A stretch of 64,000 nucleotides of DNA, taken from positions 14,964,501-15,028,500 of the forward strand of contig OY756967.1 in assembly GCA_963580455.1 (NCBI GenBank), in the 5' to 3' direction. The translations under genes were made by a program, and so were the position numbers. The notes beneath the pieces are model-generated. The model ran no database searches, was not told where the DNA came from, and saw only the letters and a list, made by a program, of their open reading frames with translations. Of the stretch, positions 1 to 11,061 are shown piece after piece. This DNA comes from Euonymus europaeus (Eukaryota > Streptophyta > Magnoliopsida > Celastrales > Celastraceae). Each line of letters begins with the position of its first letter. The stretch's first letter is position 1.

Positions 1-3000
1 GATTCTCAAAGTCTCAACACGAATGAGCTATGTGGTGTGTTTTGTTCTTCGACAATGGGTTGAGGTTAGTTATGAGCATTGTCGATGAAGGTGATGGATT
101 TGGCTTGATGAGATGGTGGAATTGGGCATCCTAGAACCAAACTTTGTATTCATAACTCTGCGTATCTCAGTGAGAGTGACTGATGGTAAGAGAGTTTCTC
201 CTGCTCCTTCTCCTTCCTCTTTTCCTCATTGTGTCTTTTTGATACTTGGTTTAAAACTCAATTTTGTTGAATTGTAGAGTAGACTATGATTTTGAAGGGA
301 TTCCAGTGATAGTCGCAAATCTTGACAGGTGACTTCAAATCTTCAATCAATATCGGGTGTCCTCTTCTGGGTCAATCTCAGTATATGCTGATTTTAGCCA
401 AATCCATTGTCTACAGAAGGAAAAAGAAAGAAATCAAAATTGTTGTATTCACTTATGGATTCGACATACAACTCAATTTGATTTTTTTTGGGGGGGGGGG
501 GGGGGGTTATGCAGAAATGGATAGGGAAGAGAAGAACCAAAGAGCATGTAGAGCGAAGGGTGTGGATTTTTTGTTGCAGTGGGGGAACAGAAAAATGCTT
601 ATTAGGGGGACAATACTCAAAGACCCTGCATTTTCACTGGGATCCACCAGTTTAATTTGTCATAAAATCACGGCTCGGAGTGCTGACTGATTCGATGGGC
701 ACCAATTGAAAACATGTATTGTTGTTCGTGTGAATTCAGAGTGCTAAAGTTATAGCATTTATCAACTTTCCTGAAATTAATTTTACTCAGATTATGACTT
801 TTGTTTATTGCTTTGCTCCCTGCAAGTGTTTGCTGGCTTTTTGGTCTCCTCCAAAGACGTCGACTTCACCTAAAATTTGCTTCGGGTATTATTAGATTTC
901 ATGAGCAATTATTCTTCATGCTTCTCTTTCTTCGATCTATAACTTGAGTTCTTTAAATTTATATATATTGTTTGATTGGGCTTTGGAAATTCTGGAGGAA
1001 TTCATAGTTGCGTTTTCACAAATATGAAGATTGTGTTTCTACATTGGCTGTAGAGAAAATTTCGGATTAGATGGCATGCCCAAAAGCCTAAGCTTAGACT
1101 CTTCATCTTTTCCCTTCTTATGATATTATATTTCTTAGTTCTGATTCATACTCCATTCCTTAGTTCCTTTTGCAGCCTCACTTTTGTGTTTTTTGTTCAG
1201 TGACCCTGATAGGATGTGAGGCAATTCACTGATTAATAAACGTACTTTCTCTTTTAAGTGGAGGGAAAGCATGTTCTGATGTTCCTAGCTATTATTTTCG
1301 CATCATTGAAATGTCTATTTAAATCTTATTTGCATTATGTTGATGAATTATTGAGGCATCTGTTCATTTGTACCAAGTTCAAATCTATCAGAGGACAAGT
1401 TAACGATATGCAGAGTTCATTTAGTGTGCCACGACGATAATGGTCATTTATCTTGATTACATGCAGCACTTGAGAAATGAAATCAACTTTAATGGAACTT
1501 GCATGCTTATGTGGGAATGATGCAGACAAAAGGGGTACTAAGATGGAAGCTGGGAGTACAATCTTATTGGATCTCATAAGATGGAAAAGAATGTAGTTGC
1601 AGCTTCTGCAGCAATTTTTGATGTCAAATACCTCAAGAACTCTTCAAAAGTTATTGTTCATTGCCTTGCATTTTCTTATGCCTGCTTTACCTTGGAACTT
1701 ATTGTTCAGTGGCAGATATTTGAGCTTAGTATATAATCAGTGTTTGATTAATTTGATTATTGCAACTATTTAAGTGATCATTGTCATAATTATAGTTATT
1801 GGATATTTGAGTAGCTTGATTATTGCAGGTATTTATAGCATTTACTTTGTGTTGGGTCCATTAACCAGGTGTCATTGTCCCTTATGCGACTACGTTCGAC
1901 ATATTCGATAAATGGAGAATGTTAGATGCGGAGGTATTTATTCCTTTCCCTCCCTAATTGTTGGAGTTGCACAATGATTATGTATTAGTTTATGAACAAC
2001 TCATTTTTTACATTCTCATCCAGCTAGCTTAAATTGACCATGCTTTTGTGAGAGATAAATCAGGTGAGCTGATCATCTACTTCTGATAATCAAAATACCT
2101 TATTGGTTCTGCCTTTGGATGAGCTCTGCTATTCTATTTGTCCAAGTTATAGGTCAATTTCAATTATTTAATAAATTTGTTAGGTCAATTTATTATGGAT
2201 ACAGGACCACAACTCAAAATAAATTATTGAATCAATTTAACCTTACTTTTCTTGCGCATCTACGTTTTTTAGCTTTATGGAAATTTTGGCTCATTGGTTT
2301 GGTTATTGGTACTCATGATTTATTTCATCTCTCTGGGCTGAATCTTTTTCTTCATGGGGTATTACAAAGCTAGGTTTTGCATATATCATCATAAATTCTT
2401 CCTGCTACAGTGCATATCTTGACTTTGTTGGTGTAAATGGGGTTTGATGTTTTTGTACGTCTAAAGAACTTAATTTCCCTCATTAAAATTGATTTTTTTT
2501 TTGAGAATCAGAAGAAATTCTAATGGCTTATGATAACTCAAAAAATGAGTTAGTGGAATTACCTTAGTTCGTTACGTTGTTTCCCTTTTTTTGGGTTTTT
2601 GACCTGACTATATAGGTTTGAATGTGATGCTTTTGTCCTCTAGCTAAAAGCATATGCTGTGCAATTTTTTTGGGTTTCCTGCTTCTATATAATATACAAT
2701 GACAACTCCGATTTTGTGCAAGTTTTTTAAGAGCTTAATGCTTCAAATGATTTATATGCTTCCAAAAAATTGATGGTAACCATTTTCAACTCATGATGAT
2801 TATTTATGGGTTTTATACTTTTATTTACTTGATTTATTTGCACTCTTATCGGGTAAATGAGTTTTCTTTGCTTGCTATTCCGTTCTCGCCATTGCAGTAG
2901 TTGTGTTTGACAGATTGGAATTCTATAACTTGTCAAAATGCAAGGGTGTCTAACGCTTTTTTTTTTGGAGTTGTTCGTGAGGTCTTGCACTGCTGAGTTA

Positions 3001-3260
3001 AAGCGCAGTAGTAGGCTCAAATGCAAAAACCAAAGGATAGAAACATATACAACCAAATTTGACTTTATAACCTTTTTGCTTTCCTGTCTTTTTTCCATGT
3101 GAAAAGACTGATAGTTTATCTGAAAACATAGGCACAACATATTCACAACTACATGTCGCAAACAACTTTATTTTTTTTAAAAAGTATTTTCTTTTAGTAA
3201 TAAGATTTATTTTTAATATACTAAATTAATGTATGTGATTTTGAACACTTGATCTTTCAG
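1..3260. other. Gene-poor stretch, probably interior of a Helitron
   Basis: No open reading frame here shows a recognisable domain. The longest (322-690) runs through a G17 homopolymer and looks like chance. The stretch has T-rich intron-like sequence with scattered AG/GT boundaries. One example is an open 23-codon segment at about 1869-1933 that lies between an AG and a GTATTT; I do not recognise its peptide. Because a Helitron 3' end occurs at 3816 and a captured exon at 3261-3330, this whole stretch may belong to one Helitron whose 5' end is outside the window. That assignment is inference. Confidence 0.35.
490..506. repeat. G17 homopolymer
   Basis: Seventeen consecutive G follow eight T. 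This is a simple-sequence tract, unusual in such AT-rich DNA. Its length may be uncertain because homopolymers are error-prone in sequencing. Confidence 0.9.
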
Positions 3261-3330
3261 GATGGCTACTACGGTCTTTTAGCAACATGATCTTTTTGAT
3301 GCACAGCTTACTCCTCTCGGATGGCAGCAG
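3261..3330 (+). pseudogene. Captured exon fragment, phosphoglycerate-mutase-like (histidine phosphatase) protein
   Basis: A 70-nt segment is bounded by an acceptor (TTTCAG) and a donor (GTATTG). One frame reads QHDLFDAQLTPLGWQQ, which matches the conserved FDA-x-LTPLGW-x-Q block of plant phosphoglycerate-mutase-like proteins of the histidine phosphatase clan. In the intact family this block follows the catalytic RHG/RHA histidine motif, which I do not find upstream. A TAG precedes the block in the same frame, and no neighbouring exons of the gene are recognisable. It lies about 490 bp before a Helitron 3' end, so gene-fragment capture by a Helitron is the likely origin. The family match is seen in the sequence; the capture is inference. 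Confidence 0.5.
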
Positions 3331-3615
3331 GTATTGGCTAGCAAACATAGTAGTCTTTTGTGTGTTTCATTTGGAGCATGTATTGGACAGTTTGTGTGTG
3401 TTTCAGAGTAATGAACTCTATCGGTTGTGCTTTTGCTATCATAATAATTAAAATTGTTGTATGTAGATCAATTATACTGACCTTTAAAAAGAAGCAATGT
3501 CCAAAGATGCTATATATGAACTCTTTACGACTTTAATATGTTGAGGGCCTTCTTTTGCATGTACACATTAAAACTTCTGAAGTTATTCTACATGCGAACT
3601 ATTTAATTGTGTCAT

Positions 3616-3725
3616 TTGTTGGACACACTTCATCAACATCCATTATGTCTTGCTTGCTAACTATTATTCGTTGTCCGACACACTTCATCAACATCCATTA
3701 TGTCTTGCTTGCTAACTATTATTCG
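3616..3725. repeat. Two-copy tandem repeat, 55-bp unit
   Basis: Two nearly identical 55-bp units (3616-3670 and 3671-3725) start TTGTNNGACACACTTC and end ATTATTCG. A third partial start (TTGTCCC) follows. Apparent differences are limited to the bases after TTGT. The near identity implies a recent slippage or unequal-exchange event close to the Helitron 3' end. Confidence 0.9.
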
Positions 3726-3785
3726 TTGTCCCTTTGTATGACTTACATTCTCGCATGAAACATGAAAAAGAAGTAAAATAGAGCA

Positions 3786-3816
3786 CTCGATCACAACGCG
3801 CGGGGCCAAAAGCTAG
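3786..3816 (+). mobile_element. Helitron 3' terminus (CTAG end)
   Basis: The segment reads GATCACAACGCGCGGG, then GCCAAAAG, then CTAG, followed by T at 3817. Plant Helitrons end in CTRR (usually CTAG), inserted before a T, with a GC-rich hairpin or palindrome about 10 nt upstream. Here CGCGCG is the GC-rich core, but a full hairpin is weak. A related terminus with a better hairpin occurs at 21645-21673, with the shared block CAACGYGCGGG. The matching 5' TC end would lie to the left and was not located, possibly outside the window. Confidence 0.6.
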
Positions 3817-3817
3817 T

Positions 3818-3888
3818 ATATATATATATATTATATTATATATATTATTTATTATTATTATTATTATTATATTTATTATATATATATA
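3818..3888. repeat. AT and TTA simple repeats between two Helitron ends
   Basis: The spacer between the CTAG end at 3816 and the TC start at 3889 is only TA dinucleotides and TTA trinucleotides. Helitrons insert at AT, so an AT-rich spacer is a natural target for both neighbours. Confidence 0.8.
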
Positions 3889-4913
3889 TCTAATACTTAA
3901 ATACTAAAGTGCCTAAATTGGGAGATTTCTGTGGCGAGTTCGGACCGCTCCCACGTACTCTCGCGCGTCGACTGGTGTTCTACTCTCTCACAGTCGTCGG
4001 ATCCGTCGCACTCTGTCGATCGTGAACGTTGGATATTGGGGATTGTTTTGTCATTTTGGCTAAAGATATAGCCTTCCCAGGTTCAACCACCTACTTTCCA
4101 CAGTCTCTCACAACCTTCGATTTCTTCATGCTCTTTTGATCGTGGACGTCGAATTTTGGGGACTTTCCTTTTCGTAGGTTCATGCACTTGCTTTCCAAGA
4201 AACTGATGCCAGCTACATCAGCTATTTTCAACAAGACCATATGTTCATGCATCAAAAGAGCTTCTACGCATATCTAGGGTTTCCTCTGATCGATTGATTC
4301 TCTCGGCCCTGTATGAACATCTATTTCCTGTAATCTCTTAATTTTTTGGCTCTCTATCAAACTCTGTTTGTATAACTTCTCTCCTAGATGTGGCGGTGCT
4401 GAATACCTTTGGGTTTTTCACATCATGTTAGAAGTGCTGTAGGGACTTCTGGAAGCAAAATCATTCTATAACAGTTATTTTCTTATTGTTAATTATATGA
4501 TCATCATCTGGGTTTAGTGGTGTTTTTTAGTTGTGTTTTTGTCTGGGGCTTCTTTATAGGTTGTGTTTCTCTTTTTCCCCATGCCATCGTTTTGTTTCCA
4601 TGAAATCTTTTTCCCGTAAGATTATTTTTGCATTCTTCTCTGCTTATCATCGTTTCATACATGTGATTTCCCCCAATTTAGTAAACAATTAGTTGATGTG
4701 ATTTAGTTGTGAGGCAACCCTATTTAATGGTTTGTTAGAATTTTGCCTTTGGCTATCGACTTTGGCTTTGATTCTGAGCTTAATTACAGGAGGATACTGA
4801 GTAGACATTCATGTCTTCTTTTGGTAATACATAAAGTAGTGGGACTGAATAGTTTTGCTTTATGTCTATTTTTGCTTGCTTATTTGTTCAATGATTCTTT
4901 AAGGTGGAAGGGA
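3889..4913 (+). mobile_element. Helitron 5' end and adjacent interior
   Basis: TC at 3889 follows an A, as expected for a Helitron inserted between A and T. The start TCTAATACTTAAATACTAAA is typical of plant Helitron 5' ends. The first 100 bp share TCTAATA, TGTGGCGAGT and CTGGTGTTCT, in the same order and similar spacing, with the sequence starting at 18227. This supports two members of one family. The body is non-coding in what I can read and is interrupted by a gypsy LTR at 4914. A possible 3' end is the CTAG at 18223-18226, but that pairing is not proven. Confidence 0.5.
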
Positions 4914-6841
4914 TGTAATACCCCAACCCTAAAATACCAAGAAAGTAATAGAAATAAGAATAATAATAAAAAAAATTAAATTGTCAATTCGAGTTCAAAA
5001 ATATCAAAAAATAGGTTAAATTCGAATAAGGATAAGTTAATCATTAAATAAATGGAATTAAGAAAATTATATAATAAAAACAATAAATTATATATATATA
5101 TAATACCCACTTTCGGTGGGCATGGATTGGCCACCGAAAGTGGGCTTGAAATTTGGATCAATGTCCAAATTTGTTTGGCCGTGAAGTGGGCTAATGTCCA
5201 TGTGCTGCTTTGTTAGTTTTTTTTAAAGAAAAAAAGTAAATGGTAATAGATAAGTAAAGATGGGTAGTGGTGTTGCTGCGCAACACTGTTACAAAAAAAT
5301 TAGAAATTGCAAAGAGTGTCGAGGGAGGAGAAAGTGCCGAGAGAGAAAGAGAGAAAGAGGGAAGAAAGAGAGAAGGAGAAGAGACTTAGTTTCTTTGGAA
5401 GATACAAGCTTGAATTGGTAAGATTAGGGTGTTTAACAAGATTCAAGAAGATTGGTGGAGCTTTTGTAAGTTTTCCTAATTTTTTCAAAAGTTAGGTTTT
5501 TATTTAGAATTGTAGAAATCTTTGATTAATTGGTTTAGAGGCTTTAGTAAGTTGATTTGATACATGATTGTGGTTGTATAATTAGGTTCTATTGTGGATT
5601 TGGAGTGAAAACTAGATTAGGTGGATATTCAAGCTTTGGAGGAAATTTCTAGAGAGAGAAGGTAAATCTTTGAGTTTTGTGAGACAATTGTTATTTTTAT
5701 GAGAAATGTGATGTTAATAATGCGTTGTTGCGACGTGAGTTTCGATTTTTGCCAAATATTAGGCTTGAAACCGAAACCCTAGGTTTTGGGAAAAATTTCA
5801 ATAAGTGAAATTGCTTGGAATCGAGGTAGGGGATTCTAGCCCAATCTTTCGATTATTTCTTGTTATCTAAAAAGCGTTATTTAATCTCCATCGTTATTCG
5901 TATTTGTGTTTTTCCTTATTTGCTCCATAAGGAAAAACGAACCTAGGATTATTCTTGGATTTTCCTAAAATGTTAGTTTGCATTCCCAGTTGATTGCTTG
6001 GTCTTATACCAAGCATGTATGGTTCTTATTCATGCATCATGACTAGTTAAATATATAACTAGGGTTCGTTTATTGCTATATTAATTCATGGCATGACATT
6101 GTTGCATTAGAGCCACATGAAAGTGTGAGTATGGATTCGTGACTTCCGTAGGTTGTGTGAACGTCATATGTTTGGTTATCCTCTTTGCCCCTATCTTTTT
6201 AATTCAGAAATTATGTTTGGTTATCCTCATTGCCCTTACTGAGCCATTGCTCACCCTTTACTCTTTTTCCTTTCCACATAGGCGAGACTGGTACGGATAC
6301 CGGCACTGGAGAGGTGGGATGACATGGTGTCACCTGGAGACACTAGGATGGGGTTAGAATAAAGAATTAACTTTCTTTATTATGTTTGATTTTATATATG
6401 TGAGTTGACGATTGTGTATGTTGGTTATGTTGTGAATATCTTGACGGTGTGTGATTGGTACGGATAGGAGGGTGCCTTGTGATAAGACTCATGTACTTGG
6501 ATGTGAACCTTATGGTTATATTGCATGTTGATACATGTATAATGATTATTTTTTATTTTGTATTGCGGATGCATGCTGTAGATGGCCTGAGGCCCTGCCT
6601 AGGATTGTGATTGCTTGTGATGTGATGGCCGGAGGCCTTATATATTTGTTGAGTATGTGCTGCATATTTCCGGTGGGCATTATCCGATATACGGGGAGAT
6701 GCTGCCAAAATTTCGGTAGAAATTTATGGATTCTGTTTGGAGAAATTAAGATTTAATATTTTATGATAATGTGGAGGTTTAATATCTCATAGATATTGAA
6801 CTAGGTTTAAACAGTAGCGCCTCCCGGGTCTGGGTGTTACA
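4914..6841 (+). repeat. 5' LTR of the Tekay-like element
   Basis: It starts TGTAATACCCCAACCC and ends GGGTCTGGGTGTTACA, so the two ends form an imperfect inverted repeat, typical of this LTR group. Length is 1928 bp. It contains a perfect inverted repeat around CCCACTTTCGGTGG near 5105-5145, a GA-rich tract (5320-5400), and blocks shared with the other two Tekay-like LTRs in this window: TTGCTCACCCTTTACT near 6248 and ACGGGGAGATGC near 6694. A primer site follows immediately. Confidence 0.85.
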
Positions 6842-6844
6842 ATT

Positions 6845-6856
6845 TAGTATCGGAGC
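6845..6856 (+). other. Primer binding site, initiator tRNA-Met type
   Basis: TAGTATCGGAGC lies three bases after the LTR end. It matches the usual plant initiator-Met primer site TGGTATCAGAGC with two differences. It marks the start of minus-strand DNA synthesis in the ancestral element. Confidence 0.7.
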
Positions 6857-7014
6857 CAGGTTACGGCTCTACGTATGATCTGGGGTTGGGTCCTAGTTGT
6901 ATGTTAGTAGTCTCCAGACCATGTCACGACCTCTGTAGATCTGGTACGTACTCTTTCCCCTTAAATCCTCGTTATCCATTTTGTATTAAATAGTGTTATC
7001 TGTTGTGGCACAGA

Positions 7015-7667
7015 TGGACACTCGTAGGACGACTCGAGCATCGAGAGCTACGACTGAGACCCCTACGGATGGGGGAAGAGGTGATAGACCTCGGGGTCGA
7101 GGCCGAAGTCGTGGGAGGGGAGTAACGCGCACTACTAGGCGCACTCCTAGCACACAGGGATAGGTACCGGGGTTAGGTACAGAGATCAGGGAGGAGGATA
7201 CAGTGTTGGAGGAACAACAATTGGGTGATGATATTCAGACCGGGGGACAGGAGACAGCTCCAGAGGTTGCTCTAGTGCACGTGGAGGCACCTCCGGTGGT
7301 ACAGGTTGCTCCTACCATCTTGGGGGGTCAACCAGTGACATTGGAAGCATTGCCAAGTGCAATGATAAACCTAACTCAGGTGGTGACGAACCAACTTGCT
7401 AGAACACCTGAGGCTCGTACTGAGGGACAGGCTTCAGGAGCTGGTACCGAAACAAGATAATTGCAAGGATTGGGTAGGAAAATGTACGAGGTTGACCAGT
7501 TGAGAAAGACAAGTCCTCCTATCTTTTTCGGAGAGGGGGAAGGTCGAGAAGCTGAAGAATGGGTGCATCAACTGGGAGCAAGATTTGATACTTTAGCCAT
7601 ACCGGATGACGGAGGGTGAAGCTGGTGTTTTATTATCTGAGAAGTGATGCCTATGATTGGTGGAATT
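7015..7667 (+). pseudogene. Gag remnant of the Tekay-like element
   Basis: Translation from the ATG at 7015 begins MDTRRTTRASRATTET and continues with an Arg/Gly-rich stretch (RGRGRSRGRG), then stops at 7160. The same frame or its neighbour resumes with an acidic, Pro-rich segment (7203-7460). After a further stop come KTSPPIFFGEGEGREAEEW and FYYLRSDAYDWW, the latter being the conserved region of retrotransposon Gag (PF03732-type). Several in-frame stops and a frameshift break it. The CCHC zinc knuckle that normally follows is absent because the deletion starts here. Confidence 0.75.
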
Positions 7668-8218
7668 CCTTAGGCTTGAGAATGTAGTTTTGGGGCCGGA
7701 TATGGTCATGGAAGCAAAGAAACGGGTTGAGGAGATTAGGAAGCGATTACTCACCGCTCAGAGTCGACAGAAGTCATATTCTGACCAAAGGAGAAGGCCA
7801 TTAGAATTTGCAGTTGGTGATAAGGTATTTCTGAAGGTTAGTCTGAGACGTGGTATTCAGCGGTACAGCAAGCAAGGGAAGTTGACACCAAGGTTCGTGG
7901 GACCATATGAGATTCTCGAGCTTGTCGTTTGGCACTTCCCCCAAAGTTGTCAAAGGTACACAATGTGTTTCATGTCTCTATGCTCCGGAAGTACGAGCTC
8001 GACTCTACACGTGTTGGATTGGACTACCTTAGAAGTTGAGAAAGATGGGAGTTACACTCTTCAACCGGTAAAGATTCTGGATTGACAAGATAAAGTCACA
8101 AGATCTAGCGTAATTCCACTTGTGAAAGTTATGTGGATGTATCACGGAGCGGAAGAAGCCACTTGGGAACTCGAGTCAAAAATGAAGGAGAAGTATCCGC
8201 ATTTGTTCACTTATTATT
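7668..8218 (+). pseudogene. Integrase C-terminal and chromodomain-like remnant
   Basis: The frame from about 7672 reads the end of a gypsy integrase, with RKRLLTAQSRQKSYSDQRRR and FAVGDKVFLKVS, then the KLTPRFVGPYEILE motif. A frameshift near 7925 moves the continuing homology (KVHNVFHVSMLRKYELDSTR) into another frame. A TGA at about 8083 interrupts the final EEATWELE tail typical of Tekay/Del polyproteins. The catalytic DDE core of integrase is not present. The gene is dead and only useful for classification. Confidence 0.85.
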
Positions 8219-10434
8219 ATTATTATATTTTTTATTTTTTATATAAAGTTGCAGCATTTCGCGCCTCGTGACGAGTAGTTACTATTCCGCTACAGTTCTG
8301 CGAGTAGGCGTCCATCTACCTCTCGAAAAACGACGTCGTTCCAACTAAAATGACACAAATACACAGCAAAACCTACCAAAAACTCAAGCTCGCCTTCCGC
8401 CCTGTGATACGCCTTTCATCAAACCTCCTCTATTCCAGATTCATGCACCTGTCCTCGACATCAGACGTAGTTGTGTAGTGCATCATCCGCGAGTTTATCT
8501 CACATAGATCTTGACATCAGACCTTCTCTCGTAGCCGTGTAGTGCATCATCCGCGAGTGTATCTCCCATAGAAGCAGGTCATGCCTATTTTTTGTACCTG
8601 CCCGGAGCAACTCATGCCTGCGAGCCGTATGATTGGCAACGACTGAGCTGCCATTAACTGTTCTCCTCCCTTAGACGCAAGTCATGCCTACTTTGTGGAC
8701 CTGCGCGGAGCGACTCATGCCTGCGAGTCGTATGATTGGCAACGACTAAGCTGCCATTTACTATTCTCCCATAGAAGCAACAACTCAGCTGTTGCCAATC
8801 AATGTACGCTCTCTATATTCTCCTAATACTTATTTCCATTGTTGATGTCCTGCCTTTTGCACTACTTATTCCTGTTGTGAATGCCCTGATTCTGACAATC
8901 TCTGTTTCATCTTGGTTTTCACTATGTATTACAGATTGGGTAAATTAGGTTTTCACTGCAATTTGCTTTGCTCGGACTCCTTTCTGGTTAGTTCCTTTCT
9001 TATTCCTTTGTCTATGTATATTTTACAATTTTGAAATACAGTTTCACTGGTTGACTTTGAACTTCTAATTCCAAAATTTCCATTGATTTTTTTTTAAAAC
9101 TTGTATATTCTCTCTTGCTGGTAAGTATTTCTTCTTCGGCACTGACTTTATTTCGATGAAATTCTCTTAGAGAGGGTTCCCTATCATTTGCTCTCGAGTC
9201 TTTCATTCTTGCTCTTCAAGTCTTATATGTATGCTCACAAATTATTAAAACTTGTTCTGGTGGCCATTTTTAAACATTAAAATTATTTGATTACTTATGT
9301 GTCTTTCATTTCACCTTCAAATGCTTTATTTGACCTTTGTTTCTGGCCATGTCAGTCTTAAAATTGTAGTTTCTATCTATGCATCATAAAATTAGTGAAG
9401 CAAAACACAGGTAGTGTCCAACAGCTCAGTACATTAGTCCTCCGCTGTAGTCCATTCTAAAAGTTTTTCCCTATACGAGCATTACTCTTGCGGTGGAAAG
9501 AGATATTTCATTTGAAGAAATAAGTTTCTACCAGACTTGAATATTCATTTGCATAGTTGCTGCTTGTACTTAAAATTTTCAAAATGACTAGCACTGACTC
9601 AGGGTTACTGATGCCTTGAACCTCTAAAATGGAGCACACACTCATAAGGAGGTAGATAAGACAACTGCAAAATAGAGAAATGGAAGCAAACTTGCACAGA
9701 TTAGCAGATATAATCAGATTTCTAATAATGGAACTCAAATAAAATAAGATATCATTTGGACGTAGTTAAAAATCACAGGTGGTTATTAGTTATGAAAATG
9801 ACTCAGGGTTACCTACCTAAAATTGGCAGGCCAATGACTTCCTCTTTGCATTGGAACAGCAGTAGCAATTGCTGATGATGACACAGCAAATTGAATTCAG
9901 TTACTAATTTCAAATAGAATTGGCATTACTATTTTAAAAAAAAATTGTTATTACAATTATTACTATAAATTGTGGATGAACTGCAATTGTGGCATCCTAT
10001 TTTGTAATGGCATTTCCAACCTTGTTCATACAAGGACTCTTGATTCTCAGGAATAAATGGGTTTTCTCTTCATGGTCCAATGCTTTGTAAGCAAAAAAAA
10101 AAAATCACAAAAGGAAGAATGGGACCTCTATGCATGTATTCATATGTCATCTTGCTTTCCTTTGTGGAAATTACATTGGGTGTGTGCTTCCTTCAAAATA
10201 AAACCATTCCTCATAGGAGGCATGCATTTTCAAGTTGTTTCGACCCATTACCTAGAATCTTAATTCTATCTCACATATAGTTTAGAAAAATTGTTGTAGA
10301 AAAATTAAACTCAGACATCCATGGATTATGTTGGTCCTTTGGGTACTTCAGTTTATTCTGAGATTTCCCTTTTTGAAATATAATTGGCTGGATGTGTTTG
10401 TTAATACAAACTGAAAATCAACACTATTAGTTGT
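8219..10434. other. Non-coding stretch with local duplications
   Basis: I see no gene here. The first 600 bp are GC-richer and contain an AAACGACGTCGTT-type palindrome (about 8328), a motif also seen near 14100 and 18320. The rest is T-rich and intron-like. Short open frames (9012-9206, 9508-9738, 10057-10280) show no domain and look like chance. Confidence 0.5.
8457..8775. repeat. Two adjacent tandem duplications, about 56 and 103 bp
   Basis: Unit one starts GACATCAG (8457 and 8513) and contains GTGTAGTGCATCATCCGCGA in both copies. Unit two starts GAAGCAGGTCATGCC (8571) and GACGCAAGTCATGCC (8674) and contains GTATGATTGGCAACGACT in both. A third partial start (GAAGCAACAACTC) is at 8774. The copies differ at a few positions, so they are older than the 55-bp repeat at 3616. 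Confidence 0.85.
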
Positions 10435-11030
10435 CAGTCTTTCCAACTCTCTCCTTATTATTCTTATCACATTTTCACTCTCTCTTGCAGATTTGTGAAT
10501 TCCCCTTCCAGACTGCAATATTTCCTGGCTCTTTTCGAGTCTCTGATACTTAGGTTTGTAATTTCAAATCTCATTTACTTGCATATTTTACTGCATCTTT
10601 GAAATATGTTTGTAATCAATGCTATTTTTTCCAGCATAGCGTACCATTGGCCACGTGAATTTAGCCAACTTAGATCCAACTCACCAAATTGCAATGAGCC
10701 ATGTTTCGTGCATGCCCAAACATTTTCAAAATTAAATGAATTATAAAGATTATTTACCTCTATCTTTTCCTGAATATGAGTAGTTATTCCCTCTTTAGAT
10801 ATGCATATGTGTTTGCACCACAATTTCGAAATTCAATTGATTAGTTCTAAATCTAACAATGTCTGTTCTTATTATTGTTATAAGGTTGTAACTATTTGTT
10901 GTATTCTTTTGCCAATTGAGCTTCTTACCCTCTGTATTTCATGGTTGTTTCCCACCGCTCCTACTCATGTTTGAAATTTCAAATTTTAATTAAATTGCTT
11001 CCCAAAGACTATGAATTAAAAATTTTGAAC
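10435..11030. repeat. Repeat blocks A (10435-10625) and B (10852-11030)
   Basis: Block A contains CACTCTCTCTTGCAG, CTTTTCGAGTCTCTGATAC and TTTGAAATATGTTTGTAATC. It recurs in the same orientation at 13599-13790. Block B contains TTGCTTCCCAAAGACTAT and ATTTCATGGTTGTTT and recurs at 13417-13590. The order is A-B on the left and B-A on the right, with the solo LTR between them. No coding capacity is evident, although the CTTGCAG ends look like splice acceptors. Confidence 0.8.
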
Positions 11031-11061
11031 AGGCACTGAAATTTTTTTCCAACATCTTTTG

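Larger units (their letters stand above)
4914..8218 (+). mobile_element. Truncated Ty3/gypsy retrotransposon, Tekay/Del-like
   Basis: The order is 5' LTR (4914-6841), an initiator-Met-type primer site, a gag fragment, then a direct join to the C-terminal end of integrase. Protease, RT, RNase H and the integrase core are missing, so about 3 kb has been lost by internal deletion at about 7668. No 3' LTR follows; after 8218 the sequence changes to unrelated TTA/AT-rich DNA. The gag leader and the integrase tail both read as Tekay/Del relatives. The element is non-autonomous and its right boundary is uncertain. Confidence 0.8.

Noticed and set aside
1869..1933. Exon-like segment with AG and GT borders
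   Set aside because: Only about 23 codons, no recognised motif, and many such windows are expected in T-rich DNA.
8219..8280. Possible 3' LTR of the truncated Tekay-like element
   Set aside because: No TGTAATACCCC start or any other part of the 4914-6841 LTR follows; the sequence is simple TTA/AT repeat and then unrelated.
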